A DNA stretch of 64,000 nt from Hybos culiciformis. Lineage: Eukaryota > Arthropoda > Insecta > Diptera > Hybotidae. Numbering within the stretch: position 1 is the stretch's first letter; each line of letters opens with the position of its first letter. Of the stretch, positions 34,323-49,649 are shown in pieces. Position numbers and translations under genes: made by a program. The notes under the pieces were generated by a model that searched no databases, had not been told where the DNA came from, and saw nothing but the letters and a program-made list of their open reading frames with translations. Location: contig OZ023273.1 in NCBI GenBank assembly GCA_964007475.1, positions 25,903,557-25,967,556 on the forward strand, read 5' to 3'.

Positions 34323-37300
34323 TAAACAAAATGTAAAATGTTAAAGATGCGCAGTTTTTCGGTGTGTTTTTCGGTGTGATGACTTATTTCTGTTAAACAT
34401 TTGTAAGCGTATGCAAATGAAAATTGATTCTCAAAAGTACGTTTATTTTAAATTGTCGCGTTTAATTAACACTTTAGCTGAATTTTTCTTAGTTGTCATA
34501 CACTATTTTTAGACATTATTGAAACATATTTTTGAAAATTATGAACATTTTTCATGAAGAAAAATATTAGTTAAAAAACTCCGCAAAGCTTGCAATGATT
34601 TCAAATAAATATTGTTAAGTCCAATTATTTTAACTTTAATTTATATTCTAAAAACTAATATTATGAATTTATCAAATTTATAATAATATAAAACATATGT
34701 TAATTTTTTGAAATAAATTTTTTTGCAGAACCTATATGTTATAAATTATATTAAAGTAGATATCCCGATAGACATATGAAATAAAAATAACTCACAAAAA
34801 TTTAATATATAAACTATCTTCCATGTACTTATATGGAAATAAAGCATATACATATATATATTCTTAACATAAGTATATATATATAAGTAAAGTGTATACA
34901 TAATAATACATAATTTCATTTTCATTAATTAATGAAAATAGAACTGAAATTGTAAAGTTTCATAATATTTTTATTTCCAAATTTTATTACTTTTTTACGT
35001 TTATTTACAATCAATCAATAAAAATAAAATAATATTTTTATATAATGAATGAACTAATTTGCCTTGCAGCTACTGTGAAAAAAAAATAGCATTTTTATTG
35101 AAAAAGAATTTTTTCTCAGACATTTTATTACACTTTAATTTTGATGTTCTTGCGTAGCACTCAAGACATTATAATCTATTCAAAAATTCAAATTTAAAAC
35201 AGGAATAAATTTTTGTTTATTATTAAGGTGTTCTACTTTCTGAATTATGTTTAAAATCTTTAATAAGAACTTTTATAATCATTACGGATAAAGAGGAAAT
35301 CTTATCGNNNNNNNNNNNNNNNNNNNNNNNNNNNNNNNNNNNNNNNNNNNNNNNNNNNNNNNNNNNNNNNNNNNNNNNNNNNNNNNNNNNNNNNNNNNNN
35401 NNNNNNNNNNNNNNNNNNNNNNNNNNNNNNNNNNNNNNNNNNNNNNNNNNNNNNNNNNNNNNNNNNNNNNNNNNNNNNNNNNNNNNNNNNNNNNNNNNNN
35501 NNNNNNNGAAATTAATTTGGTGCATTATGTATGCTCTATAATAGATATTGTATAAATCATATTATTAATATTTTTAAATCAATAAAATTCATAAGGTTGA
35601 AACTTGAAAGTATCTTACGATGTTACGATTGACATTAAAAATTTCGAAACTAGTTCTTTGTTAATTTATTTTATGATTGACAACACAAATATATGTTTCG
35701 TACATATAACGAATTCAAAACGAAAATTGACATAATTTAACGTTTAAATATTTATTCACATCATCATCAGAAATATGGTTCTATTTGAACTCTCAAACAT
35801 CAGTAATACTGTATTTTAAAGAGTATTCCTTGAAATAAATTTTTCGATATAAATTAACAAAATTTATAGAATTCCATTATTCAGATTCCAATTGAAATTC
35901 TTTATAGTTATTTGAATTGATGAGATACCGTTGTGCATTTATGGGCTATGAAAATGAATATTTAAAGTCAACTAATATTTTTAAGTAATTTAATGGTTAT
36001 AATATAATTTAATAAATGGTTTAATGGTTAAGGATTTAATGCAAATTTTAAAAGCAAATTGAAATCGATTTAATTAGATACTTTATTGGTTCAATAAATT
36101 CAATTCAAGTAGCTATTAAAAAGCATTATAATAAAACTACTCAACAAAACAAAATACATATATTTTTTTTTAATCTCAAAATTTGTATTGAAAACTTTTT
36201 ATTTTATTTATTTTTTGAAGTATACCGTATTTTTGTCATTCGAAAGATTTAAAAATAGAAATTCTGTATTCATGAGAAAAATGAAAATAATTTTAATTGT
36301 GTGATCATGAAACTGAGCTTCAAATTTAATTAATTGGATTTGCATAAACAACATTTATATTTTTATTCATTAATTTATTTCATCAAGTCTATTTTTTAAC
36401 TTTGAACCCTGTTTGTGTTTTGAACTTTAAATTTCGAGAATAAAATTAGAATAATTATAAATCTAAATCCTTAAATCGTGAATTAAATTTCTAAATAAAA
36501 ATAAATGAAAATGTTTACTTAAAAAGGCTATATATAAGGTCACATTTTGAAAATGATTATTAAAGGATTTCCTTAAATTCTAATATCCTTTTCAATATTG
36601 AAGATGAATTTTTTTGTGTTCAAAAAAATAATAATAATAATATATCTGTAAGTTTTCCTTAGTAGAATAATTGTTGGTTTAATATATTGCCTTTATTTGG
36701 CATGTCCCTATATTATTTTGGTATATAATATATATTGCAAATGTAAATATACGAAATGAAATATATAAATGAAAACATTGGAAAATCTTACGTAAATATT
36801 ATATGGGTGTACAGAAGACATAATAAATACATAAATTATATGTACTATAAGACCAATGAAAAATAAAATTATTTTAAAAGTATACATGAAATTTTAAAAC
36901 TTTTAAAATGAGGGCTTTTTCCTTTAACAAAAATTCGGAAATACAAAACCTACATAATACAAAAAAATGCATTTCCTGGAGTAAAAACATTTAAAAACAA
37001 GATAAATGTAAGTTATTTCTTTTTTAAGAATATTGTAATGAATGAATTGGTATAAAAATTTAGAAGGATTATTTTGTATATATATAGTAGGTTATAAAGG
37101 GAATTTCGATATTCAACATTTTGTTTTACTGACATTATGAAACATTATGCAAATACTAAAGTAACTTTAATTTTAAAATATTTAATTTATTTAAAACTAT
37201 TTTAAACAACTTACATTTATTTTGCGCCAAAACATTTAAATAAGTATAAGTACCTAAAGATAATAGTGAAAATCTCTTTTTTTTGACAAAAAATTAAAGA

Positions 37301-38989
37301 ACATTTATTAAAAATAAAAATACGAACAGCAGAAAAGACAAATAATAATTGAAAAAAAGAAAAATGTTAGAAAACAGTCAATATAATGACTATCATTATT
37401 AACTTTCATTAAATTAAAGCTATATTCACAAAATTAATGAGGTGAAAGTGAATTGCAAAAATTCTTATTCATGAAAAACATCTTTTGTAAGATAAAATTT
37501 TTCTTCATTGATAAAAAGTCAAATTAGTTTTCAACACTGTTTTCCATCATAAATTTTATTGAACAATAATGTTTCATAATAAAATTTATTAATATATTTC
37601 TTAAATTATTTCAGATTTTCATCAATAATTTATTATTCATATAGTTAATCAAAAATTTTGCTACTAATTTTAGTGTGGATAACTTCAGTTACTTTTTCAT
37701 ATAAATTAACGTAAAAATCTTCTACTAATATTTTAATAAAAATAAACATTAAGCTAAATGGTTTGCTACTTTTCGAAAAGATTTTTTCATAGCTTCAGAT
37801 TTTTAAAATTTATGAAAACACTGAAGCGACTAGAAGTTACTTCTATCGGTAATAATAATAAATAAACTGTATTTTTATCCTTAGTTCAAAGTTCAAGATC
37901 AGTATTTGACAACTGAATTCCTTATGTGAAGCTACGAAATATATAAACTTGAATATGTCGATAGCTAAGTTTTTTATAGCGTACGTAGTATTAAACTTTT
38001 TATCGGATTTTCTTTTCGATAGTTTTATTTATAATATCCTTCTGAAAAATTTTAAAAATGTTCAACGGTTGAACTTTGTAATTTTTTTAAATAATAAGCA
38101 TTTTTTCGTGCAAACCATTGATTAAGAACACTGATCAGGATATTTTCTTTTTTTTTAACAAATAGATTACATCCGGGGAATATTTATATTTTTATTTCAT
38201 AAATATGATATTATTATCTCTTTGTATAATTTTACATTAAAATACTTTTTAATTCATTGACTAATATTATGTAGATATGTATGCATGTACGAAAGGAATA
38301 AATTTTTTTAAAGGAAGAAAAAACTTATTTTGATGGAAATGTATCCAATTATATTTCATCTTGAACATAATTTTTATTTAACACTCATGTTTAATAAGAG
38401 CCACTTATAAGCGGGATAAAATAACTTCCACTTTGGTACTTTTTAAACTTAAGTACGTATTTTTTTTTTGCATTTAAACAGTTGTTACAATAGCTGGAAG
38501 ATGAAAAAAAAAGTCAACAATTTTTCTGATCTTCTTATAAGTTCATATAAGCATATACTATGAATACTCATAAATACCATAATAAGCATATGAGAATTAC
38601 AGATGAAAGAACTATAGATGTAAATAAAAAAAAAAAGGATTTCGAAAAATAAAATGTAGACTGGATCTAAATTTAATTTATTATTTTAATTCTGATTATT
38701 TGTATTATAATTTTAATAGTAAATTGATGTTGGTATGCAGTATTATTTATATTAAAAGTCTTTAAAATGCGTTGAAAAATTTCGAAATTAAATTTTAAAA
38801 TAGAAAGAAACCTCCATTTTTAGATATTATAACGTGAAGTTTAAAAAAATCTCTTTACCTGATTTTAAGACGCTGTGAGAGGGAATCTTATGAAATCTAA
38901 TAAATTTTTATCTAAAGTAATTTGAACACGTTGAACACCCTTAAACTACAAAAAAAAATTATCGAAAGGAGGACATTTATAAAGTAAAG
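34323..38989. other. Gene-poor A+T-rich DNA
   Basis: Only A+T tracts and microsatellite-like runs such as TATATATA (34840-34890) are seen, plus the assembly gap listed separately. Confidence 0.4.
35308..35507. other. Assembly gap (200 N)
   Basis: A run of exactly 200 N. The round number suggests a placeholder whose true length is unknown, so distances across it are unreliable. Confidence 0.99.
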
Positions 38990-39169
38990 CTAGGAGGAAA
39001 ACAGCTCAAAAGAAGGATTGTTCAGTCCTAAAGAAGGACGATAGGCAAACATACTGGTGTTTCTTGTTTTAAGGCTCATTGAGTCCAAATCGAATACGGA
39101 ATCATTTAAGAATAATTTCCCAATTTCCACTAACAAATTATTACTTAAACTGATTTGTTTACAATTCAG
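38990..39169 (-). CDS. Unidentified coding-like segment, 59 codons
   Basis: The minus strand is open from just after a TAA at 39170-39172 to a TAG at 38990-38992. Composition is balanced and coding-like: LFLNDSVFDLDSMSLKTRN, then MFAYRPSLGLNNPSFELFSS. The plus strand shows repeated AGGAGGA/GAAGGA motifs over the same bases, so this may be repeat or transposon debris. Not recognised. Confidence 0.22.
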   Translation of the reverse strand: MNCKQISLSNNLLVEIGKLFLNDSVFDLDSMSLKTRNTSMFAYRPSLGLNNPSFELFSS

Positions 39170-39481
39170 TTAAAAAATTTCAAAAATAAAACCTTAAATT
39201 TTCATTCTATAGTCGGTGCACTCTAAAAAACAAATAAGAATAAGTTGTACATTTCTACTTAAAAATAAAATTTATTTTTTGTTGTTTTGTCTGGAAATTT
39301 TAGAAAAGAAACGAAAACATAATAGAAAATTCATAATATATGTATACAAAAAAATTTGTTTCTTAAAAAAAAAATCCTCAGGCTATTTGACTGGAATTTA
39401 ATGAATCCTTTTGTACATGTCAGTAATCCTTTTCCCTTCCTTTAAAAGAGTGCAAATTTTAAATTTCGAAGATAATAGGTA

Positions 39482-39772
39482 CAGGGTATTGTGAATAGAA
39501 TAACAAAAAAAATGTTTTCAATTATTTTAATTATTTACATTATACGAAGTCAATTAAAGTTATGGCCCTTGTTAAAAGAAACATGAATACAACTCAATTT
39601 ATGGCTCATGTGTTTTATAATTTTAAAACCAAATTTCTAGTTTTTATTTTTCCCAAATTTTAAAAAATGTTTACAAATGGTTCATTTTCGAGGCATGAAG
39701 TTAATTGTTTTTATTGTTCACTTGACGTCATAAAATAAAAAATCCTTAAAAAGCTAAGTGTACAACACCCTG
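39482..39772. mobile_element. TA-flanked MITE with CAGGGT ends, 291 bp
   Basis: The left end is CAGGGTATTGTG and the right end, inverted, is CAGGGTGTTGTAC. TA lies outside both (39480-39481 and 39773-39774). The terminal repeats are short, about 11 bp with one mismatch. There is no coding capacity. CAGGGTGTT-type ends are common in small insect DNA transposons; the family is not certain. Confidence 0.5.
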
Positions 39773-39774
39773 TA

Positions 39775-42700
39775 TTTTGTATTTCACAAAAAAAAAAATC
39801 AGTATATATTGCATGAGAGACACATTTGCCATTTTTTATTTCTTAAATGATGCCAGTGAAAAATTCTCTCTTTTAAATGAAAAATGTTTGAAAAGAAAAT
39901 AATGTGTACGTTTAAAATGAAAAGAAGAAATGAATGAATCAAGGCTTATGTTAAACGCGTTGACAGGAAGCAATTAGTGTTTCATAAATATAGGGAATTT
40001 TATTGTTAAAACATTTTTTTAACATTTTCAAATTGAGCATATTAACATTTTACAATATATACGTATACATGTATACAGAAAGAACGAATAAAGGAAAAAT
40101 AAAAAAAGGAGAAATAAAGAAGTGGCACAACCAATTATACATGTCCGGAGGAATTTTCGTAATGAATTTTTTATTTTCCTCTGATATGTTTTGGCTTTTT
40201 TATCACGTTCTGTAACTTATTTTTTTTTTGCTGTATTTCTTTCTTTAAGGGCTTATTGACATAGTAATAAAAAAAAAATCATAAATATAATTGTCAAATC
40301 TGTTATATTTCCTCTCTATTTAAGAACGGAAAATTCGATATTTTCCTACTTTCATGTGTTTAAAAAAAAAAAAAAAATTCAAGGACGGAAAAAAGAAAAA
40401 ATTTACGAAATTCATATATTTTTTAAATTAGAGAATTTAGACTTCATTCTGAGATCAAGACAAATTTTTGTTACAATATTTGTGTGATGTTATTATAATA
40501 TGATTTCTTTTTAAGAATTTTAAATTTTTATATTATATTACTTATATTTATTTATATTATATAGACATAAAGAAAATAACTAGGTATATTAAGAAATACA
40601 CAAAACCGATTTGAAATAATAGTTTGATTGACAACTTTCAGTTTCAGTTCAGAAAGTGCATGAATCTTGAATTATTCTGCGCAAAAAATTTTGGGCAAAT
40701 GTATTTTAGCTTTTATTTTTTAGGTTTTAATTTTGGATATGACAGGATATGTATACACTTTAAAATTAAATTCAAACATTTTAGTACCATGATCACTCCT
40801 GCATTTTATTAGAAAAACTTTTTGAACAAGGAAATTTTTGCTGGTGAAGTATTTAATTAAAACTTTTCATATTATTATTTCAACAGCTGATGCTGGTAAA
40901 CTTTTATACTAATAATTTTGTTCTTAACATGTTTTAAATTTGATTTAATTTGATATCACTCTAATTTTTGCTTAAGGAAAATATACCTAAATTATTTTAA
41001 AAATAGAATTAAATTTATAATTTAATTTAATTTTTATAGAAAATTAAGTTTATTTTAAAATATTAAGTTTACAAGATGTTAGATTTTTGAAAAATATAGC
41101 TTCAAGAGTTTTTCATAAAATGAATACTTCCTACTTTTTAGTTTTTAGTTGAATAATTATTAATTATAAATAATTGGTTACATTCAGATTTAAAGATTGT
41201 CAAAGTAGCCGAGTAATTTTCCTTACACTCGTTTACTATATCTATGCCTGTAATTTTCATTTATATATCATTTAAATGGTTGTGTTTGAAGTAAACATGA
41301 AATAATTTTTTCTCTTAAAATATATATATTTTAAAGACTTCATCAGCGATTTCCCTAACCTTTTTTAATTAAAAAAAAAAAATTTAAAACAGTCACGAAA
41401 AATTTTCTTTTTAAATAATTTAACAAATAGGGAAATAATGCAATTTTATGTTCACGGAAAGAATAAAACTTTTTAAAATTTATTCATTATGCAAATAACA
41501 TAATTTCGGCCCATATGATTTAAGTCTAATAAATTTTATATATAAATGTATTACATTTTATATAAATCTAAATTATAATGTAACAATTTCCTGCAAAAAA
41601 AATATATATATAATTGTACATTAAATTTAAAAAAACATATAATCACATTGAATTATATATTCTCCGCACGCTTAATACTAATTTAGTGAAAAAATCTTGT
41701 TTGTGGAAATTATCACATCATCATAATGAAAATAAAATTATACACTCAGCCTAAAAATTATGGATATAATTATTATTTTTATAATAATATTTTATTTGTT
41801 TAAAACAAAGTAATTTGTATTATAATATGTATGCATATATATATATATTTAAAAATGGTAAAAAATAAAATAAATAATAATAATAATACTGAATTTAAAT
41901 TTTATGTTCATGTTTATTAAAGTTTTAGAAAAATATATGGAATGCAATGCAACTGAACAGACATAGTGTATATTGCATTTTAGATTGTTTCGTAATAATA
42001 AAAAAAAATATTTAAGACATTTTTTTCCAGAATTGAAGTTTTTAAAATTTAACAGTCCATGTTTAATGTTCGGTGTTTTGATAACTAGGAACTTCGTAGT
42101 TTAAAAAAAAAATTTAATTAGTTGTTATTCAATTTTTGCTCTTGAATAAGTAATTGTTCGTGCAAATTTGAGCTGCAGTTTCGATTTTTAATTAATTAAT
42201 TAATAAATTTGAACTTAACCACGTTAAAATTGCAGTTTCTAAAAGTCATATTAAATTATGTTTATTGCCTGATACACTGTCTTAACAAACAAAAAGTTAT
42301 GTAATTTTGAATTTATAAAAAAGAAACTTAAACACATCAAATTGAGTTAAATAATCGGCTTTTAATCAAGTTAAACCCTTTAAATGTTAGAGAAAAAAAA
42401 AATTGAATAAAAAATTATGAAACAAAAAATGATTTTAATTATAAAAAAAAAATGTATTGAAATTTTTATGCAGTCTACAAGTTAACGATAAAAAATTGTG
42501 AAAGTGTATTTTAACATGAAAAATAGCGTGAGCATGTAAAGTTTTCATTTTACATATTAACTTCTTTTTTTAACCAACTTTTTACAAAATAAAAATGAAG
42601 AAAAAAAAAGGAAAATATCTTGATGATTTAATTTTGCGGTAAAAACCAACCCCAATATGTCATTAAAGTTTTTTTTGTTTTTTTTTTAAATCTGTTTGTG

Positions 42701-45700
42701 TTTTACTTTTTCAATTAATTTTATCTTAAGACGTTACATATAATAATGGCACGATATACGGAAATTTAATACATTTTCACAACATATTTTTTTATTATTA
42801 TGCGAATAAATTGAAGGGTTATTCTTTGACGTTGATTGAATAGATTATAGGTATTATGCGAATAGTATAACAAAATTTAATAAACTGTCAATTACAGTTA
42901 ATCTCGGGCTTTTGTTTAAGGCAACTTTTATTATTTTTATTTAATTTCAGTTACCCATTATTATGCCCACCACCAATTATTCTTTAGGGTAGATTGCTAG
43001 ACATTTAAGATTTTAATTTTTTTTGGAACTCATTGTATTTAATATCGTTATAAATATATGTAGGTATATGAATTTCCCCATCATATATAATCACATATAA
43101 TTTTAAATAAATCACTGTATTAATAATTTTTATTTTGATTTTAATTTAAACTTTGTTGCATTAAATTCATATGCAGAATACCATAAATCCAAGCATTTAT
43201 ATTACAATGGAATGTCCTTTAATTTATCGTTAAAATAATACTGTAGGTTGTAGATTGTACAATAGTTATAAAAAATTTTAAATAATATTTTCGACATGAA
43301 ATGAAAAAATATTTTTTTTGCTTACTTTATAACCTTATGAGGCCCGGAGAAGTCATAAGATTTTCTTTAAGAGGATTTTATCTGAAAACGTATGGTTTAT
43401 TTATAAATTCGATTATGGTCAAAACTGTCAATTTCTGTTCGATTTAGAGACAGACTAATTAAGTACGTGGTAAATAATATTACCCTCCTGAACCTCTATA
43501 AAAAACTTTTCCTCCACACATAATTTTTATTTTCTCAAATGTTTATACAAAGCCTATAATGAATATCCATAGTATCAATGATAGAATCGGAAATCTCTCC
43601 TTTGCTATATAGGAAAATTAGTAAATAAATAAGATTTTCTACAAAAGAAAATGAGTACCTACATATACCGATTTAAAAACAAAAAATGTTGTACTTAAAA
43701 TCTTTTTTGAAATAAATATTCTAAAGGCACATTGTGGGGAATCCTTTTTAATGTATTACAGGTATAGCCAATAATAATTTGTTTTCATTTACAAAATTGA
43801 ACTAAAAATAACCGTACTTTATGAACAGAGAAGAGCACAATATTTACAAATTGTTGCTAATTTATAAACAAAAAAAGATATACAAATGTATTCTAGTGAT
43901 AAAATACATACATATGCATATTAATTATATAATAAACCTGTATATATATTTTATATATCTGTCTTTATAATATATACAAACAGAAGTTAATTAAAATAAA
44001 TCAACTAAACATATTTGGTTCAATTAATTTTATTGATGGTACTTGCTTTATCTTTAAATTTCCAATTAATTTTTATTTAGTTAAAAAACAAAATTTTCAA
44101 TTTATATACATATATACATAGGTTTTAAATTAAATTATGTCATGCGTAAAAATATAAATATTGTAAAATTATATTATATTTTTTTAGAATTTTGTTTCCA
44201 TTTGAAATTGAAATACATTGAGAATTATATAGCTATTAACATTAAGTTTATTTAATTTTATTTATATAAATTTAAAATGAAACTTTGAATTGAATTACTT
44301 ATGTATTAGGTGTGTCTATAGATTTGCTAGTTTTTCATATTAAGCCTATTTACATTAGAAAATTGAAAAATAAGTAGAATTTAATGTTCTGTAGAAAATA
44401 TTTTGAAATTTGTTGCACGCAATATACATATACAGTATTCTAATACTTTGCTTACATTTAAAAATTCCTTTTAAATTACACTTTTTTTCGCGACTTACGG
44501 GTGCGGTCGAATTGCATTATTGTAATAGAAGAGTAATTTATTTAAAAGAAATACAAACAAAATTTCCAGATTTCCAACATTGGGAGCATAATTATATGTA
44601 TATGGTATAAAAATAAAATCCTTTTTCTAGACAAATAATCATATATATGTCGAATTGATTTTCAAGCTGTGAAATATATGTGACTAACAACATTGGAAAA
44701 CAAAGAAAAAAAATCTTAATCCTACGAGTACACATAATTATTAATTTATGAACGATAAAATATTATAATCACATATTTTTATTTCACATTTATTTTATTT
44801 CTAAGTTATGTATATTTATTACCTAGGGTGCTTGAAAAATCACTTAATTCTTTTACGTCATTAAAACAATATAGGTTAATTTTTTTTTTAACTTCTAAAT
44901 TCTCTCAACACGAACATGTTTCACATCGTGTGTATAATTGTTATATTTATGTTTTTGAACTAAAATATGTGAATGATACAAAATCGAATACTATATTTTA
45001 CATCCTTTTTATGCACATCATATACATATATGTATACATAATATTTATATGCATACATAAATATAATATCGGAAAAAAATTTCCATTCCCTCATATAAAC
45101 AAGGATATTAATTTATAGTTAGACATAGTGTAAATTACATCAATTTATATTTCCACCATTGGAAATAAATTTATTTCCTTTTCATTTTATGCTTAATAAA
45201 GACATTCTGTTTAATTTCGATAAAAAAAAAATGATCAGATTATTAAGGATAATTTTTGGTGAAGAGGGTTATGCTGGCGGCAACAAACATTCTTATTTTA
45301 TTTTATTTTAACATTATAGAAAGCAACTCCTTATGGAACATGTTTATATGTTACATAGTATAAACATCAATATATATGTATACCATCAACAAAATATTTT
45401 CTTAATAGAAAGTAAAATGAATGTTGGATTCATAAGAATTTTTTCCTTTAACAAATTACCGATTTTGATTTTATATGATTAATGAATTCTAAAAAAAAAA
45501 AATAATTATTTATGAGAATTTTAAATTTTTTTATGTTCAAATTAGCTTGTTATGTTATTTTTATCTAGTTATTCAATTATGAACACTTCAATTCGCACAT
45601 TAAAAAAAACAATTCTTGAATTTAGAAAGAAAGAAAAACATCTCAATTCATCTTTTAATCTTTTGAAACGATTATTTACACCCTTTCTTTAATCTACAAA

Positions 45701-48700
45701 AAATATCACATTTATAACCTTTTCAAGCTCACTATTATTTTTCAAATTTAATGCCCACCAAGATCAGTTATCTTGACAAATTATAAACGGATTATAGAAA
45801 TTTATAACCTATATATACAAAATTTAAGAAAAAAGTTAAATTCAGCTATAAAGTAATATTTCTCTTCCTTTTTTTTTTAAATCTTAATATGCAAGTGAGT
45901 TGTCATAATAAACATGAACCTTTAAGATTTTTCACCCTCTTAGAATGAACAAAAATAAAAATAAAAACTGAAAAAAAAAAAAAATTTTATTGCCAAAGGC
46001 AACGGATATTAGACTTCATACGAGGTAAAGTGTGTTTATTGCTTCTGATGCCTTCAAGTATTTAAGAAAATATTTATACACAATTATGGGGGTATCATGT
46101 TATTTCCCTTAAAAAAAAAAAATGCATATACATATTTTTATATCCTTAAAATTTTTTAAATCTAAGTATTTATAATTTTCATGCTAAATATATAGTTTTT
46201 TCTCTCCATGATACATTAAATTTGAATTCAGTTAAATTTTAAGGTAAGTGACTTGCAGAATAAATATGAAAAAAAATTAAAACTTGAATAAAAATTTGAT
46301 GAACTTCCTCCATCATCCCAAGAATATATAATTTTTCGCCACAATTATCCATTTTACAAGAGTACTGATATCGGATAAACAAACACAATCATAAAAATTT
46401 TCTGCACTTATTTTGATTATAAAATAACTACACTGAGAAAATGTAGGTAGTTAGAAATTATACTTTATTGCCTATATAAATAGCTAAAATCAAATTAGAG
46501 TGGGTGATTTTATTAAAATTATTTAATTTTTTAACTAGTCAAAATGATGAGAAATTCAACTAGAAATATTTGCTTTAGTAGTTTTCCAAGAAAAATTATT
46601 TTAATTTTGTTGGTTTTTTATGATAAAATCTGAATTATTTCTAATTTTATTTTTTGTTATATAAAAGAGATTTATTTTAATCATTGCAATTTGATGTTTA
46701 CGTATAAAAATTAATTTTTTTAGATCATATTTTTCACTAACTATACATTTTTTAACATTTCGTTATTTATTAATTAATATTATAAAGTATTAATTCAAAA
46801 ATATTGAACAAAAAATACAGCAGTGTAGGCTATAAATCTATCTACTATTATGAACATAGCTGATTTGGTGTCAAAATTTTTTTCAAATGAAAATTGATAA
46901 TTTTTGGCTATTATCTATTAATTTAATTATTTTTAGCTTCATTTACAAAGTATGATTTTGAGTTTAGATTTTTAATGGATTATCAATGAAAATATGTTAC
47001 TATACAAGATATAAGAAGAGCATGAATATGAATACTATAAAGACACAGATGGTTAATTCTTTTTTCTTGTCTTCTTTGCTATGCAATAATAGAACATTTT
47101 GTACATTAAGTTTGTGAATTTCAATTCCAAGTATAATATGTTTTTGCATTCAAGTAGCTTTAACATAAAATAATAAAAATATATATTTTTTTTAAAAAAT
47201 ATTGAAAAAGTTGAAACATTAAGAGAATATTTACGAAAAATATGTAAACTTTTTGCAATTTTGTGGTTTAAAAAAATATACCAAAAAATTACCTATACAT
47301 ATATAAAAACTTTGTACGGGTAAAAAAGTTTACATAATGTTCTACCTGTTTTAAAAATTTACGTAATAGGTGGATTAATTGAAACAAGAAAAATAATAAT
47401 AATAAGGCCCAAAAAAATTTATAAAAAAAAAAAATCTTCATTACTATACTATTTTTACATTTACTCGTGAAAGTTAAATTTTTGTAACATTTAACATTTT
47501 TACATTTTTTTATTTGAATTAAGAATTAAGCAAATATTATAGTAAAACTATTATACTATTCTATACACACTATGGGAAATAAACTTATTCAAAATTTGAA
47601 AAATTTGGAAAGGTTTTGATTCCTTCTTGCAGAAAAACGAAACGTACAAATTCTAGTGGGTACGAAAATATTATAGTTGTTACTTATGTCTTAATGCGAA
47701 TGACGTTCTTCCGCTGGAATGAGTTCAATATGTTTATTAACCCACTGTAATAGATTCCAAAACTAAACTACATTAACTACATTAAACTACATTAAGTATA
47801 TATTAAATAATAAAGTTATCACGACTTATGTCAGTTCTTAAATATAAAGCCATTAAGTACAAAAGTTTCACATACGATATATCTACGGTGTACATCACAA
47901 ATAAATATTATGCATTGTACATTGCATCCACATATACCTCGAACACTTTTAAATGGCTTTTGTAAAATGTTAAATCGAAGAAAAAAAAAAGAAATCATCG
48001 AAAATAAATATATTCCTTAAATTTGAAAAGTAGCAACTCCTCTGAAAGAAAAAAAAATTAAATGAAACCATAAATGAGTAGAGAAATTATTATTTAATAT
48101 TTATTTTCATGCTAATAAATAATATTTCATCGGGTACTTATTTTCCTTAACATTCGTGTTTGGGGAAAACGTAAAATAATTTTTTCCGTATAGAATATTC
48201 AAATTGAAGTGAAAAATAATCTTTTTTTTTTTTTATTTTTTTTTTTAACGATAAGAAAATTTCATGAAAATAAAATTCTGTTTTCAATAAACTAAAAAAA
48301 AAATAAAAAAATTATTAAAATTTTTAAAGAAAAACAATTTTTTTTTTCGCTTGAATTTTTATAGGTTATTTTAATAAATTTTTATCTCGGTTCATTACTA
48401 CATCTGGACTGCAAATTCTCAAAATTATATTTTGATTTACATTTTTTTTTTTAAACAACTTGGAATCTTAAATGCTTATAGTCTATGTTTACAAACCTGA
48501 GAACTCACTTAGTGGATCAATATTAAAAATAAAATATATATGAAATTTTAAAAACTCTGTCAATTTTGGTTCCGCCAAATAAAAAGTCATCATTAAAAAA
48601 GGTTTCTAATTCATTCAAATCATTATTTTTAACCATAATTTTTAAAACTACATGGTAAAATCATAGAATAAACCATTTTAATTAAACTTCGTTTGCATAA

Positions 48701-49649
48701 GACATGTGTGCAATCGACTGGGAATTTTAAGTTGGAAATTTAAATCGACTGGGAATTTAAAGTCGATCGCATGAGAATTTTAAGTCGATCTATTGTTTCG
48801 CAAATTTCCACATATTTCTGTGAAGCATCATTCTCATCATAACATAAAATCAAAATATTGTTCACGGCTCACTGGTAAACATTTAGAAGACTGCTTATAC
48901 ATATATCGAGTAAAATACGTCTTTATAGCTACTGTTTCCTTCAAATTTTCTTAACTTCCATAGCAATAAAAAAATAAAATATTTAAAAAATATTATAAAA
49001 ATCGAAAAATTATTAAATTTTACAAAATTTATCATTAATTTAAATATATTTTTACTATAAATTTTCTTAATTATTTTTAATTTAATTTAAAAAAATTTTT
49101 TTTTAACTTCTGCAAAAAAATTTTCTAAAATAATATATAATTGTCAAGTTCGTTAAAGTTTGAACTCAAAACTTATGAAAATAATGTAATATTTATTTTA
49201 AGTTAAACAAAAAAAATAAAAGAGCTGAAAACTTTCTATTAAAATTATGATGTAATTGGAAAAAAAAAATGAAAATTTCAATTTTAAGAAGTTTTATCTT
49301 TATATCGTTTTTTGACCTTTCAGCATTATTTTCTTTTTCATTTTTTTTTTCAATGTACGAGAGTTGTATGCGAGTTTGTGTTTTCATAAGAAAACTTTTA
49401 AATTACAAAAAAAAAATACTAAAATAAAAACTTAATATAAAAAACAGTGTGCTTTTTTTTTTTTGTTCCTTCTTTTATTTATTTCAATTTAAAATGCAAG
49501 GGTCAATACATTTTGTTGGTGCTGCTGTCCTCGAATATAACACAAAAAAAAAAATAAAAAGAGAAAAAAAAAGGGATATTAATATAATATTTTTAGTATC
49601 TCAAAGGATAACAAACTTTAAATTAAAATTAAAAATATAGAAGGGCACA
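39775..49649. other. Gene-poor A+T-rich DNA
   Basis: No gene is supported across nearly 10 kb. Frames such as 44410-44610 and 44828-45118 (plus) look random. A segment at 43324-43440 (plus) is open in two frames with coding-like composition but is under 50 codons. An AACTACATTA unit is repeated near 47766-47794. Confidence 0.4.
48713..48795 (+). repeat. Short degenerate tandem repeat with TCGACTGGG
   Basis: Three units of about 26 bp: ATCGACTGGGAATTTTAAGT, then ATCGACTGGGAATTTAAAGT, then a diverged ATCGCATGAGAATTTTAAGT. A similar TTTTAAGTCGACTGG occurs inverted near 32105-32120. Confidence 0.5.

Noticed and set aside
43324..43440. Coding-like segment open in two frames
   Set aside because: Shorter than 50 codons with two competing frames and no splice support.
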